From: Candidatus Altarchaeota archaeon
GTDB taxonomy: Archaea; SpSt-1190
Length of the DNA stretch: 16,964 nt
Direction: 5' to 3'
NCBI GenBank assembly: GCA_018221005.1
Contig: JAAOXW010000003.1
Location: 1 to 16,964, forward strand
This document shows positions 5,911 to 12,447 of this stretch, piece after piece (the stretch's first letter is position 1; the number at the start of each line of letters is the position of its first letter). The notes beneath the pieces were generated by a model. That model saw only the letters and a list, made by a program, of their open reading frames with translations, was not told the DNA's origin and ran no database searches. The translations under genes and the position numbers were made by a program.

Positions 5911-6936
5911 CTACTTTGGCCACATCAAGTCCAAACCTAAACGAAATACACTCGGAAGGTTTTTGAAAACTATTTTGCTTTGCATTTCCATATCAGCACC
6001 CACTTCAATAACTCCCTTTGACCTGACTAAAAATCGAACAAAGGCCTCGGGCTTCCTAAGAATAACTTTCATTGCCAATTTTTGAAAACGAAGCTCACCG
6101 CCAAAGTCCTTATTCCACTGGAGTTGGTATGAAGGCAAGTCATCAATATTTTCAATTAAGTGTTTGGCCCCCCTCAAACCCATTACCACTCCCCCACCAG
6201 TTGTGGGTTTGACGTGTCCTGCAGCATCCCCTACAAGAACGACATCACGTTCCCTCTGTTTGAAGTAGGTTTCAGCAACGGGCCCCCCCGTAATTACCAA
6301 TCCAGAATGTTGTGCACTCACCCTAAGCCGGCCAAAGCGCTTTAGAACAAAGGACTTGAGAGCTTGGAGATTTTGAGCTGCCATTCCCACCCTCACCCGA
6401 TTACCATGAGGTACAACCCACGCAAAGAAGTCGGGCGCCCAAGGACCATACCATAGTTCACAAGTTCTGCAGAGGGCAGCGGCCCTCTCTCGAAGGTCAA
6501 ATTGAAGTGCGGGAAGAAAATCAACACTTTGGCCAAAGTCATACCGAGTTTGGGAGGTTGCCCCATCTGCAGCCACAACCAAGCCGTCGAATGACTCCCA
6601 AGACACTCTCTTTCCTCGCTCAACTTTGGCCCCCTCTGACTGTGCCATTTCAGCCAGCTGTCTATCAAGGACAGTTCTATTGAGCACATCAACCTTATTT
6701 TTTCGTTCAAGGAAGGCGTGCTCATCCTTCGCATAAAAATGGGCACCCTGAAGTGTTTCAAGTATAGCCTCAGAATCGGGTTTTACCATATCCCAGAGAT
6801 TCCTCGAAACTATGCCAGTGCAGTGTTCTGGCTTTCCAATTCGACGATGCTCTTCATGAACTGTGACTTGGTGGCCCCCTTTTGCCAGTAAATATGCAGT
6901 ATATAGGCCAACAGGCCCCCCGCCAATAATATTCAC
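5911..6936 (-). CDS. FAD-dependent oxidoreductase, geranylgeranyl reductase family
   Basis: 341 aa. The N-terminal Rossmann motif GGGPVGLYTAYLLAKGG (5-21) is followed by an acidic residue after the second strand for the FAD ribose. PEHCTG matches the Cys-Gly segment of the family. GDAAGHVKPTTGGGVVMG is the second FAD motif, GD-A-G...P-GGG, diagnostic of this superfamily. Archaeal members hydrogenate geranylgeranyl chains of membrane lipids, using the FAD and a reductant. This copy is somewhat shorter than typical archaeal members (about 390 aa), so substrate specificity is not certain. The start is GTG 6936, the only option after an in-frame TAA, with a TATA-like box 25 bases upstream. The lipid genes further right (carS and a CDP-alcohol transferase) fit a lipid role but are not linked in an operon. 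Confidence 0.88.
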   Translation of the reverse strand: MNIIGGGPVGLYTAYLLAKGGHQVTVHEEHRRIGKPEHCTGIVSRNLWDMVKPDSEAILETLQGAHFYAKDEHAFLERKNKVDVLNRTVLDRQLAEMAQSEGAKVERGKRVSWESFDGLVVAADGATSQTRYDFGQSVDFLPALQFDLRERAAALCRTCELWYGPWAPDFFAWVVPHGNRVRVGMAAQNLQALKSFVLKRFGRLRVSAQHSGLVITGGPVAETYFKQRERDVVLVGDAAGHVKPTTGGGVVMGLRGAKHLIENIDDLPSYQLQWNKDFGGELRFQKLAMKVILRKPEAFVRFLVRSKGVIEVGADMEMQSKIVFKNLPSVFRLGLDLMWPK

Positions 6937-6955
6937 GTGGGGTTCCTTAGTGTGG

Positions 6956-6965
6956 AATTAAAAAA
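6956..6965 (-). promoter_or_regulatory. TATA-like box for the FAD reductase gene
   Basis: TTTTTAATT on the minus strand is centred about 25 bases from GTG 6936 and supports that non-ATG start. It is divergent from the box at 6995. Confidence 0.55.
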
Positions 6966-6994
6966 CTGTACTTCGTCCAGAGACGTAGTACAAC

Positions 6995-7003
6995 ATATAT
7001 ATT
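6995..7003 (+). promoter_or_regulatory. TATA box for the small membrane protein
   Basis: ATATATATT is centred at about 6999. The expected transcription start near 7024-7026 falls at an in-frame GTG (7026) just before ATG 7035, so a start at TTG 7002 is unlikely. Confidence 0.55.
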
Positions 7004-7034
7004 GAAAACTGAGGTGCCGTCAGAGGTGAGATTA

Positions 7035-7232
7035 ATGGGATTAATTGACAAGGGAAATGAAATGTTAGGAAAATTGGACATTATTGACGTGAAGTTAGCA
7101 TGCCTGGGTAAAGCCGCACTGGCACTAATGATTGCCAAACTTTGGCCACCACTTCTAAGCCTAGAATGGTACTGGTACTTAGTTGCATTTGTTGTGCTAT
7201 ACGCCAAAGCGTTCAAGAAGATGTTTCTTTAG
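7035..7232 (+). CDS. Small two-helix membrane protein
   Basis: 65 aa from ATG 7035; GTG 7026 would add three residues, and the frame stays open to TTG 7002, inside the TATA box. An amphipathic N-terminus (DKGNEMLGKLDIIDVKL) leads into a hydrophobic segment (ALALMIAKLWPPLL), then a WYWYLVAFVVLY helix with a basic end. The LDI-D...WP...WYWYL pattern resembles short membrane proteins I associate with small-genome archaea, but no function is known. It is divergent from the FAD reductase gene, with its own TATA box. It ends 4 bases before the convergent orphan. Confidence 0.65.
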   Translation: MGLIDKGNEMLGKLDIIDVKLACLGKAALALMIAKLWPPLLSLEWYWYLVAFVVLYAKAFKKMFL

Positions 7233-7236
7233 ATAG

Positions 7237-7674
7237 TCATGGGCCGGAAGGCCCACTGGCTTTATTTAACTCGTAATTTAGATATTGGGCCACTAAATCT
7301 ATCTCAATATATTCAAGGGCAAAAAGCAAATTTTCGTAAACATCTTTATTGTTCACAGTCAAATGCATTTTTTGGAAACCTGACTCTGTCTCGCCTTGGG
7401 AGACACCAAAATGGGCATTCTCACCTAAATCCTCAAAATCAATAATGTATGCATGTTTTTGTGCGAGGAACGGGAGGTCTGAAACAGTAGCTGCCACCTG
7501 GTAGAGAGTATCTGTGGGCGGGTGATTCTGCTCCTTGAGATATATTTGAAATCCAGTGGAACCTGCATCAAATCCCAACACATAGTCTTTTTCCCAAAGT
7601 ACTTCCTCAATAGCTTCAGAACGTCCTCTCACTCCAATGGAAACAGTACAACGACCGCCTCTGGCGTTTGACAT
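7237..7674 (-). CDS. Uncharacterised 145-aa protein
   Basis: 145 aa, no family recognised. It is soluble, with several predicted beta strands (TVSIGV, YVLGFDAGSTGFQIYL, LYQVAATV, HAYIIDFED) followed by a strand with regular spacing (GFQKMHLTVNN) and a C-terminal helix (VYENLLFALEYIEIDLVAQYL). The many acidic residues and alternating hydrophobics suggest a small beta-rich domain. Cys9 is the only cysteine and there is no evident catalytic motif. A TTTAAATATTT box 25 bases upstream of ATG 7674 supports the start and implies a leaderless, single-gene unit. The box lies in the 37-base gap after the HAD phosphatase gene. Confidence 0.75.
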   Translation of the reverse strand: MSNARGGRCTVSIGVRGRSEAIEEVLWEKDYVLGFDAGSTGFQIYLKEQNHPPTDTLYQVAATVSDLPFLAQKHAYIIDFEDLGENAHFGVSQGETESGFQKMHLTVNNKDVYENLLFALEYIEIDLVAQYLNYELNKASGPSGP

Positions 7675-7692
7675 AGAGTCAGTAGCTCACGG

Positions 7693-7704
7693 ATTTAAAT
7701 ATTT
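7693..7704 (-). promoter_or_regulatory. TATA box for the 145-aa orphan
   Basis: AAATATTTAAAT on the minus strand is centred about 25 bases from ATG 7674. It is a strong match to the archaeal consensus. Confidence 0.6.
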
Positions 7705-7711
7705 GACAACT

Positions 7712-8353
7712 TCACACATTTTCAATAAAGTACTCAAATTGGTCTGCAAAGTCTGTTAAGTTCTCAAACTCATATTCGCAGATTTCCCGAGCAGTATTAA
7801 GTTCATGTTTGAATTTTGGATTCATAATCAAAACCGCAACATCTGCAGCTTTGAAGCCGGGAATATCAGAGTCACCATCCCCCACAAAAACTACAGTATA
7901 GCCATCGTTCTGAAAATATTCCACAATTTCTGCCTTCCGTTCGGTCACCATCATTTCTTCTACCTTTTCGCCCTTCTCCTTATTGATATCAAACTTCATT
8001 GAATATATTTCATCAATGCCTAGTTCGTTAGAACAACGCTCAACAAGGGGGGTGAAACCAATACTGGCCACTGCAGTGTAGATGTTTCGTTCCTTTACTT
8101 TTTCAAGCAGCTCCTCGGCCCCAGGCAGCGGTTCATAGTCCGTGAATGTTGCAGCGGCTTCATCCGTATAGCCTGCCAGTCGAAGGTCTTCTAAGTTTTC
8201 TTCAGCCCAGTCTTCCAAAGTTAACTCTCCTGCCTTCCAGAGGCGGTAGTTTTTCTTAACATTAGCCGTAACATCATATTTTTCCTGAACATAATTCCAA
8301 GTGCCAGGTCCAAGAGTGAAATCCCAATCAAAAACAATTGCTAATTTGCGCAT
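7712..8353 (-). CDS. HAD-superfamily phosphatase (phosphoserine-phosphatase-like)
   Basis: 213 aa. All four HAD motifs are present: motif I FDWDFT (nucleophile Asp9, acid/base Asp11), motif II in TAVASIG, motif III Lys in ERKAEIV, and motif IV GDGDSDIPGF. An alpha-helical cap of about 65 residues lies between motif I and motif II, as in the C1-capped SerB/pyrimidine-nucleotidase-type enzymes. The substrate cannot be told from sequence; phosphoserine, a nucleotide or another small phosphate ester is possible. The Trp in the DWDFT motif is unusual. A TATA-like box 24 bases upstream of ATG 8353 makes it a separate leaderless unit. Confidence 0.88.
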   Translation of the reverse strand: MRKLAIVFDWDFTLGPGTWNYVQEKYDVTANVKKNYRLWKAGELTLEDWAEENLEDLRLAGYTDEAAATFTDYEPLPGAEELLEKVKERNIYTAVASIGFTPLVERCSNELGIDEIYSMKFDINKEKGEKVEEMMVTERKAEIVEYFQNDGYTVVFVGDGDSDIPGFKAADVAVLIMNPKFKHELNTAREICEYEFENLTDFADQFEYFIENV

Positions 8354-8372
8354 TCAGTACTGAGAGTGCTAC

Positions 8373-8382
8373 TTTATATCAA
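8373..8382 (-). promoter_or_regulatory. TATA-like box for the HAD phosphatase
   Basis: TTGATATAAA on the minus strand is centred about 24 bases from ATG 8353. Confidence 0.55.
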
Positions 8383-8403
8383 TAAGCAAAACCCTCCAAC
8401 TGT

Positions 8404-8886
8404 TTATGGACTCAAGTACTCATGAATAGCTAGACAATACAAACCACAATCAATGGCGTTGTTTTGTTGGATAGTCAGGCGGTTTGCAGAATCAGTTAAG
8501 TCATAATTGGGTAAAAGCTCGTTAAATTTTGAAACCTCCATTTGGACGGGATTCATGGAAGCCCCCGAGTTTACATACAGGTGTTTTAGGGTAGGATTTT
8601 CTTCAAGATCGGTTAACTTAGCAATATATTCATCCCCAACCACATTCAAGAGTTCAGAATCCCTAACAGGGACCATAATTCCAAATAAGGGGTCATAAGC
8701 TTCATTTTTTCCGAGATAAAGTAAGTAGTGATTGCCCCTACTAACAATGGAAGCATCAAAACGACACGCCGATGCAATAGTTTGAAGTTCTTCTTGGGAC
8801 ACAAAGCGGGAATGTTTCAAAGCATTACGCATGACGGTCACTGCGGGGGAGATGAGTGCCTCTGAAATTATTCGTTTTTTAACCAT
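8404..8886 (-). CDS. Ulp1/SENP-like cysteine protease (clan CE), compact
   Basis: 160 aa. The C-terminal IQQNNAIDCGLYCLAIHEYL region (139-158) reproduces the Q-x5-C-G active-site signature of Ulp1/SENP proteases: Gln141 lies six residues before nucleophile Cys147, followed by Gly148. Upstream, NHYLLYL (His53) and AYDPL (Asp65) stand where the family has its H-W-L-V and Y-D-S-L strands, so a full His-Asp-Gln-Cys set can be proposed. The His-Asp spacing is 12 instead of about 17, and the whole domain is smaller than the roughly 200-aa eukaryotic catalytic domains. There is no signal peptide, so it probably acts in the cytosol. Known CE enzymes cleave ubiquitin-like modifiers or act as bacterial and viral effectors; the archaeal substrate is unknown. 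A strong TATA box lies 26 bases upstream. Confidence 0.72.
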   Translation of the reverse strand: MVKKRIISEALISPAVTVMRNALKHSRFVSQEELQTIASACRFDASIVSRGNHYLLYLGKNEAYDPLFGIMVPVRDSELLNVVGDEYIAKLTDLEENPTLKHLYVNSGASMNPVQMEVSKFNELLPNYDLTDSANRLTIQQNNAIDCGLYCLAIHEYLSP

Positions 8887-8905
8887 GCTAAAATAACAAC
8901 ATTGT

Positions 8906-8916
8906 AAATTATATAG
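8906..8916 (-). promoter_or_regulatory. TATA box for the Ulp1-like gene
   Basis: CTATATAATTT on the minus strand is centred about 25-26 bases from ATG 8886. This is one of the best TATA matches in the window. Confidence 0.65.
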
Positions 8917-8951
8917 CTTGTTGGGGCAAAAATAAAACGAGGTCTGATGGG

Positions 8952-8959
8952 TTTATATA
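8952..8959 (+). promoter_or_regulatory. TATA box for the PIN-ATPase-KH gene
   Basis: TTTATATA is centred about 25 bases before ATG 8981. It favours 8981 over the second ATG at 8987. Confidence 0.65.
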
Positions 8960-8980
8960 CCGCCAGAGGCTGTTTTCTCT

Positions 8981-10792
8981 ATGATAATGATTCCAGACTA
9001 TTCTGCACTAATCTCCGGCCTAGTTCATAAGCTGGTTGAGAAGGGTGGAGAGGTAATTATTGGCAATAAAACTCTTGCACTAGTTGAGCGAGCCATGCGT
9101 GACAAAAAGACGGATGGAACTGTTGGGATGGCTGAATTGAATGCGGTTAGAAAATTGGTCGACGGAAAGAAAGTCAGTTTAAGATTCATTGGGGAACAAC
9201 CACGCTACCTTGACCGTCTCACAATTGAAGATGCAGATTGGGAGAGTCGTGAAATTGCTTTAGCGGAAGGAGGAACATTAGTCAGTTGCAGCTCAGCTAA
9301 TGCTAAAACAGCTGAGGCCATAGGTATTCAAGTTTCTTTAATTAAGAAGGAGAGCCACTCCAAGTTGGACATTGCTAAATTTTTTGACAAGACTACTATG
9401 TCGGTCCACATAAAGGACGGACTCCCGGTCTATGCCAAGAAGGGGCAACCCGGCGGATGGACCTTTGAAAAGTTAAGCGATAAAGTGCTGACGCCTGAAG
9501 ACGTAGAGGCATTTTCTCAAGACATTATTGAAAAGACCAAAGCCAACCCGGACGCCTTTCTGGAAATTGAGAAGCGCGGAGCAACAGTGGTGCAGTATGA
9601 AGATTATAGAATTGTTCTGGCCTGGCCACCTTTTAGCAAAGGTATTGAAATTACAGCAGTTCGCCCAGTTGCTAAACTAACTCTCGATGATTACAAACTA
9701 CAGAAGGAATTAATGGACAGATTTGAAGCTCGTGCGGAAGGTATTATAATTGCCGGAGCACCGGGCGCAGGAAAGAGTACTCTTGCACAAGCATTGGCAG
9801 AATTTTATGCTGCCAAGAAAAAGATAGTTAAGACTATTGAGCATCCGAGGGATTTGAATGTGACGCGGGAGATTACACAGTATGGCCATCTTGAGGGAGA
9901 TCCCGCAGGAACGGGAGAAGTGCTCTTACTGGTACGGCCAGACTTTACTGTTTATGATGAGTTGCGAAAGACGCGGGACTTTGAAGTATATTCAGACATG
10001 AGGCTGGCAGGTGTTGGAATGATTGGTGTGGTTCACGCGGCAAAGGCCATTGATGCCATTCACCGATTTTTAGGGCGTCTTGAGATGGGAGTCATCCCCC
10101 AAGTGCTCGACACAGTTCTTTTCATAAAAGGTGGGCAGGTCCACAAAGTTTACGAACTAGAGATGAAGGTCAAGGTTCCATCAGGAATGACTGAGGCTGA
10201 CCTCGCTCGACCGGTAGTTGAAATCAAGGACTTCTTTACTAAGAAACCTGAATTTGAAATTTACACCTACGGTGAGCAAACCATTATTGTTCCAGTAGTA
10301 GAAGATAAAGACCCCATCAGAGAAATGGCAGGTCACGAATTGAGGCGCCGACTCAAAAAATTAGTGCCGCACGAAAGACTCGAAGTTAAAATTAATCCGG
10401 GTGGGGGCGGTGCAGTAGTCTACACCGACAAGGAAGCTATTCCAAAGATGATAGGAAAGGGGGGCAAGCATGTTGAGGAGTTAGAGAAACACTTGGGTGT
10501 CAGCTTAGATATCCGAGACATTGAAACTTTGCCAAGAGAGGATAGACACGCAGCCAAAGGTTCTGGTCCAAAAAAGGTTGAGTTCCAATTAGATGAAACT
10601 GCCCATGCCTATACTTTCTACTTTGACAGAAAAGTGGTTGGAAGACAGCTTAACTTTACAGTAAATGGTGAATTTCTATTCAGTGCGGTTGTTGGTAAGA
10701 AAGGTAAGATTAAAGTTGGGAAAAATACAGACTTAGGAACTGTCATCATGGATGCAAGAAGTAAAAAACAATCCATTGAGGTCAAAGTTTGA
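8981..10792 (+). CDS. PIN domain / PilT-like ATPase / KH domain protein (COG1855 type)
   Basis: 603 aa, with the domain order of the conserved archaeal PIN-ATPase-KH family. The N-terminal PIN fold (about 1-120) contains PDYSALISG, E36 and the D86-x3-RE motif. A central VirB11/PilT-like ATPase follows, with Walker A GAPGAGKST (259-267), HPRDL and the VYDELRKTRDFEVYSDMRLAG block. A KH domain with the canonical GKGG loop (492-495) precedes a C-terminal beta-rich extension of about 95 residues. The family is thought to process or remodel RNA, possibly on ribosomes; this is inference. The usual fourth PIN acid, in a TSD-x2-Q motif, is replaced by SCSSAN, and the PDTS-D-G start reads PDYS-S-G, so nuclease activity may be reduced or lost. 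The gene stops directly against the convergent CDP-alcohol transferase, with a TTTTTT run at 10795-10800. Confidence 0.93.
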   Translation: MIMIPDYSALISGLVHKLVEKGGEVIIGNKTLALVERAMRDKKTDGTVGMAELNAVRKLVDGKKVSLRFIGEQPRYLDRLTIEDADWESREIALAEGGTLVSCSSANAKTAEAIGIQVSLIKKESHSKLDIAKFFDKTTMSVHIKDGLPVYAKKGQPGGWTFEKLSDKVLTPEDVEAFSQDIIEKTKANPDAFLEIEKRGATVVQYEDYRIVLAWPPFSKGIEITAVRPVAKLTLDDYKLQKELMDRFEARAEGIIIAGAPGAGKSTLAQALAEFYAAKKKIVKTIEHPRDLNVTREITQYGHLEGDPAGTGEVLLLVRPDFTVYDELRKTRDFEVYSDMRLAGVGMIGVVHAAKAIDAIHRFLGRLEMGVIPQVLDTVLFIKGGQVHKVYELEMKVKVPSGMTEADLARPVVEIKDFFTKKPEFEIYTYGEQTIIVPVVEDKDPIREMAGHELRRRLKKLVPHERLEVKINPGGGGAVVYTDKEAIPKMIGKGGKHVEELEKHLGVSLDIRDIETLPREDRHAAKGSGPKKVEFQLDETAHAYTFYFDRKVVGRQLNFTVNGEFLFSAVVGKKGKIKVGKNTDLGTVIMDARSKKQSIEVKV

Positions 10793-11326
10793 TTATTTTT
10801 TGTAAATCAACCTTGCCGAATTCATCCGCATGAAGAGGGTTATACTTGAAAGTACAATTATTGTGATAAGCCCCCACCTGAGCTGATTGAAAAGGAGCGC
10901 AAGTGAAATTAAAATTAATCTCTCAGGGCGTTCAAGGAGGCCCTTGGATGCATTGGGCTCTTTAACTCCTACATGACTAACTACATTCGTAATAATTAAT
11001 GCAGGCATCGCCAACCAGTCAGCTGGCAACATACCCAAGAATATGAAACCATCCACGAAACGGTCAGAAACTGCATCCACAACCCTGCCAAAGGGGGTCC
11101 CAAGTTGGTCTGCCCTTGCAATGGCCCCATCAAACCAATCTCCAAATCCGGAGAGGGTAATAAAAACTACTGCCCAAATATAGCGGTCTATAAAAATTAA
11201 ATATGCCGCAATGGTTCCGAAAATTAAATTTAGAACAGAGAGTTGATTGGGGGTAATCCACTTTCCTGCCCCCTTGAATTTCCTAGCACTGAACTTATGC
11301 CACCATGGACGAAATTTAGAAAGCAT
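10793..11326 (-). CDS. CDP-alcohol phosphatidyltransferase, archaetidyl-head-group type
   Basis: 177 aa integral membrane enzyme. It carries the complete signature D-G-x2-A-R-x8-G-x3-D-x3-D (D66, G67, A70, R71, G80, D84, D88) with an extra metal-binding Asp63. TPNQLSVLNLIFG near the N-terminus is the usual first-helix lead-in. About six membrane helices are expected. The family transfers a phospho-alcohol onto CDP-archaeol with loss of CMP. The alcohol is not readable, but the small size and GR-x2-DA-SD-F-D context resemble archaetidylinositol-phosphate or archaetidylglycerol-phosphate synthases. It follows a HAD phosphatase and carS on the same strand. A TTTAAA at 11347-11352, about 24 bases before its ATG, could provide an additional promoter. 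Confidence 0.92.
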   Translation of the reverse strand: MLSKFRPWWHKFSARKFKGAGKWITPNQLSVLNLIFGTIAAYLIFIDRYIWAVVFITLSGFGDWFDGAIARADQLGTPFGRVVDAVSDRFVDGFIFLGMLPADWLAMPALIITNVVSHVGVKEPNASKGLLERPERLILISLALLFNQLRWGLITIIVLSSITLFMRMNSARLIYKK

Positions 11327-11347
11327 TTATCTATCGGGAATCGAACT

Positions 11348-11923
11348 TTAAAATAATTTCATGTCTAATAATTCGGTAAGTTTCTGCAAATCTTTTCCCA
11401 GTAATAGTGTCCTTACGCCTGCCGCATCGCCAGTTGCTTTGTCAAACCGAGTATCCCCTACAAAAATATATGGGCCGGGAAGGACGGACTTGATTTTATT
11501 CAGCATTTCTGGGTCTGGTTTTCCCCTGACTACATCTTCGGCCGTCACAATTAAGTCAAAGGTCCATCCAAATCTCTCTGCAACTTTGGTCATAACCCGA
11601 TTATTGCCAGAAGTTGCAATTGAAAGTCTATTGCCTCGCCTTTTGAGTTCATTCATAGTTTCAGTGGCACCTTCAATTTCATCGAAGCGGTCAAACCATT
11701 CAAAGAAAAGTTCAGTCTTTCGGTCATAGATTTTTTTAGCCAGCTGTTGGTTTGCCAGTTGGGTGGCAATTGCTATTCCAGTCATCCCCACTAAGTTGAG
11801 AACTTTAGAGAATGGAATGTCGAAGCCAAAGTCCTTGAAAGCCTGCACAAAAGTTTCACCATGAAGTTTTACGGCATCTATCAAAGTTCCGTCTAAGTCA
11901 AAAATAACAGTTCCCGTTTTCAC
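11348..11923 (-). CDS. HAD phosphatase (phosphoglycolate-phosphatase/beta-PGM type) in lipid cassette
   Basis: 191 aa. HAD motifs are FDLDGTL (nucleophile Asp9, acid/base Asp11), the ATSGNN motif II, the RGKPDPEML motif III (Lys) and FVGDTRFD motif IV. The C1-type helical cap lies between motifs I and II. General family activity is dephosphorylation of small phosphate esters. Position 11923 is a GTG whose last bases form the carS stop (GTGA, 4-base overlap), so it is translationally coupled to carS; TTG 11926 is an alternative. It lies between carS and a CDP-alcohol transferase, so it is a candidate for removing the phosphate from archaetidylinositol- or archaetidylglycerol-phosphate. That role is an inference from context, not from sequence. 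Confidence 0.88.
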   Translation of the reverse strand: MKTGTVIFDLDGTLIDAVKLHGETFVQAFKDFGFDIPFSKVLNLVGMTGIAIATQLANQQLAKKIYDRKTELFFEWFDRFDEIEGATETMNELKRRGNRLSIATSGNNRVMTKVAERFGWTFDLIVTAEDVVRGKPDPEMLNKIKSVLPGPYIFVGDTRFDKATGDAAGVRTLLLGKDLQKLTELLDMKLF

Positions 11924-12435
11924 CAAGGCACGTCCTTCATTTTCAATTTGTATCCAATAAAATTAGTAGTCCTGTGGACAAAGGGAGTCACCAAGAAGAG
12001 GAGAAGTAATTCGGGAAGAGCCCATACAAAGACTGGCAAGGAGAAGAGAACGGCACCAAGAATAAAATCAACTTGGTCGAGTAAACCCGCCTTTGAACCA
12101 CGTTTCATATGCTTGCGACGCTTAATGAATGAACCGGCAAGGTCGCCAAAGAAGGCGCCAAAACCCAAGAGGAGACCTGAGAACCAAGTGTGGGTACTTA
12201 TTCCCTGAAGTAAGAGGGCCACAAGAACGCCATAGAGTGGAAAGCCAAAGAAGCCAAGCCAAGTTTTGCCATCTCCGAAGAGACGGGTTCCATCTTTCAG
12301 TTTTCTACCCCCATCAAGTGGCTTGGTTATGGGTTTCAAAAGCCCCCACCTATCTATGAACAACAGGGTGAGCGGGGCTGTGTTGGCCAAGTAGGCCGGA
12401 AGAATCTTCACAAAGGCTTCAATCCACCAATACAT
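11920..12435 (-). CDS. carS: CDP-archaeol synthase
   Basis: 171 aa polytopic membrane protein. CarS activates unsaturated archaetidic acid (digeranylgeranylglyceryl phosphate) with CTP to CDP-archaeol, the precursor of archaeal polar lipids. Motifs are LPAYLANTAPL at the start, PLDGGRKLKDG, RLFGDGKTWLGF, the FGAFFGDLAGSFIKRR segment and GLLDQVDFILGA, then TPFVHRTTNFIGYKLKMKDVPW, all in the usual order and length for this archaea-specific family. About five membrane helices are expected. The ATG at 12435 follows a GAGGTGA ribosome binding site overlapping the upstream stop; the ATG four bases earlier is out of frame. It is the second gene of an operon that continues into the HAD phosphatase and the CDP-alcohol transferase. 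Confidence 0.95.
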   Translation of the reverse strand: MYWWIEAFVKILPAYLANTAPLTLLFIDRWGLLKPITKPLDGGRKLKDGTRLFGDGKTWLGFFGFPLYGVLVALLLQGISTHTWFSGLLLGFGAFFGDLAGSFIKRRKHMKRGSKAGLLDQVDFILGAVLFSLPVFVWALPELLLLFLVTPFVHRTTNFIGYKLKMKDVPW

Positions 12436-12439
12436 TCAT

Positions 12440-12447
12440 TCACCTCT
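12440..12447 (-). promoter_or_regulatory. Ribosome binding site of carS
   Basis: AGAGGTGA on the minus strand overlaps the stop of the exported-protein gene and lies 4 bases before ATG 12435. It fixes the reading frame where two ATGs lie close together. Confidence 0.7.

Noticed and set aside
6393..6761. Alternative minus-strand frame inside the FAD reductase gene
   Set aside because: It is a shadow frame of a protein with intact FAD motifs on both sides; no frameshift is needed.
7002..7034. TTG start for the small membrane protein
   Set aside because: The TTG lies inside the TATA box; the expected transcript begins around 7024-7026, so GTG 7026 or ATG 7035 is the start.
11332..11345. GGGAATCGAAC resembling an antisense tRNA T-arm between two lipid-operon genes
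   Set aside because: The gap is only 21 bases and no cloverleaf can be built; it overlaps the end of the HAD gene.
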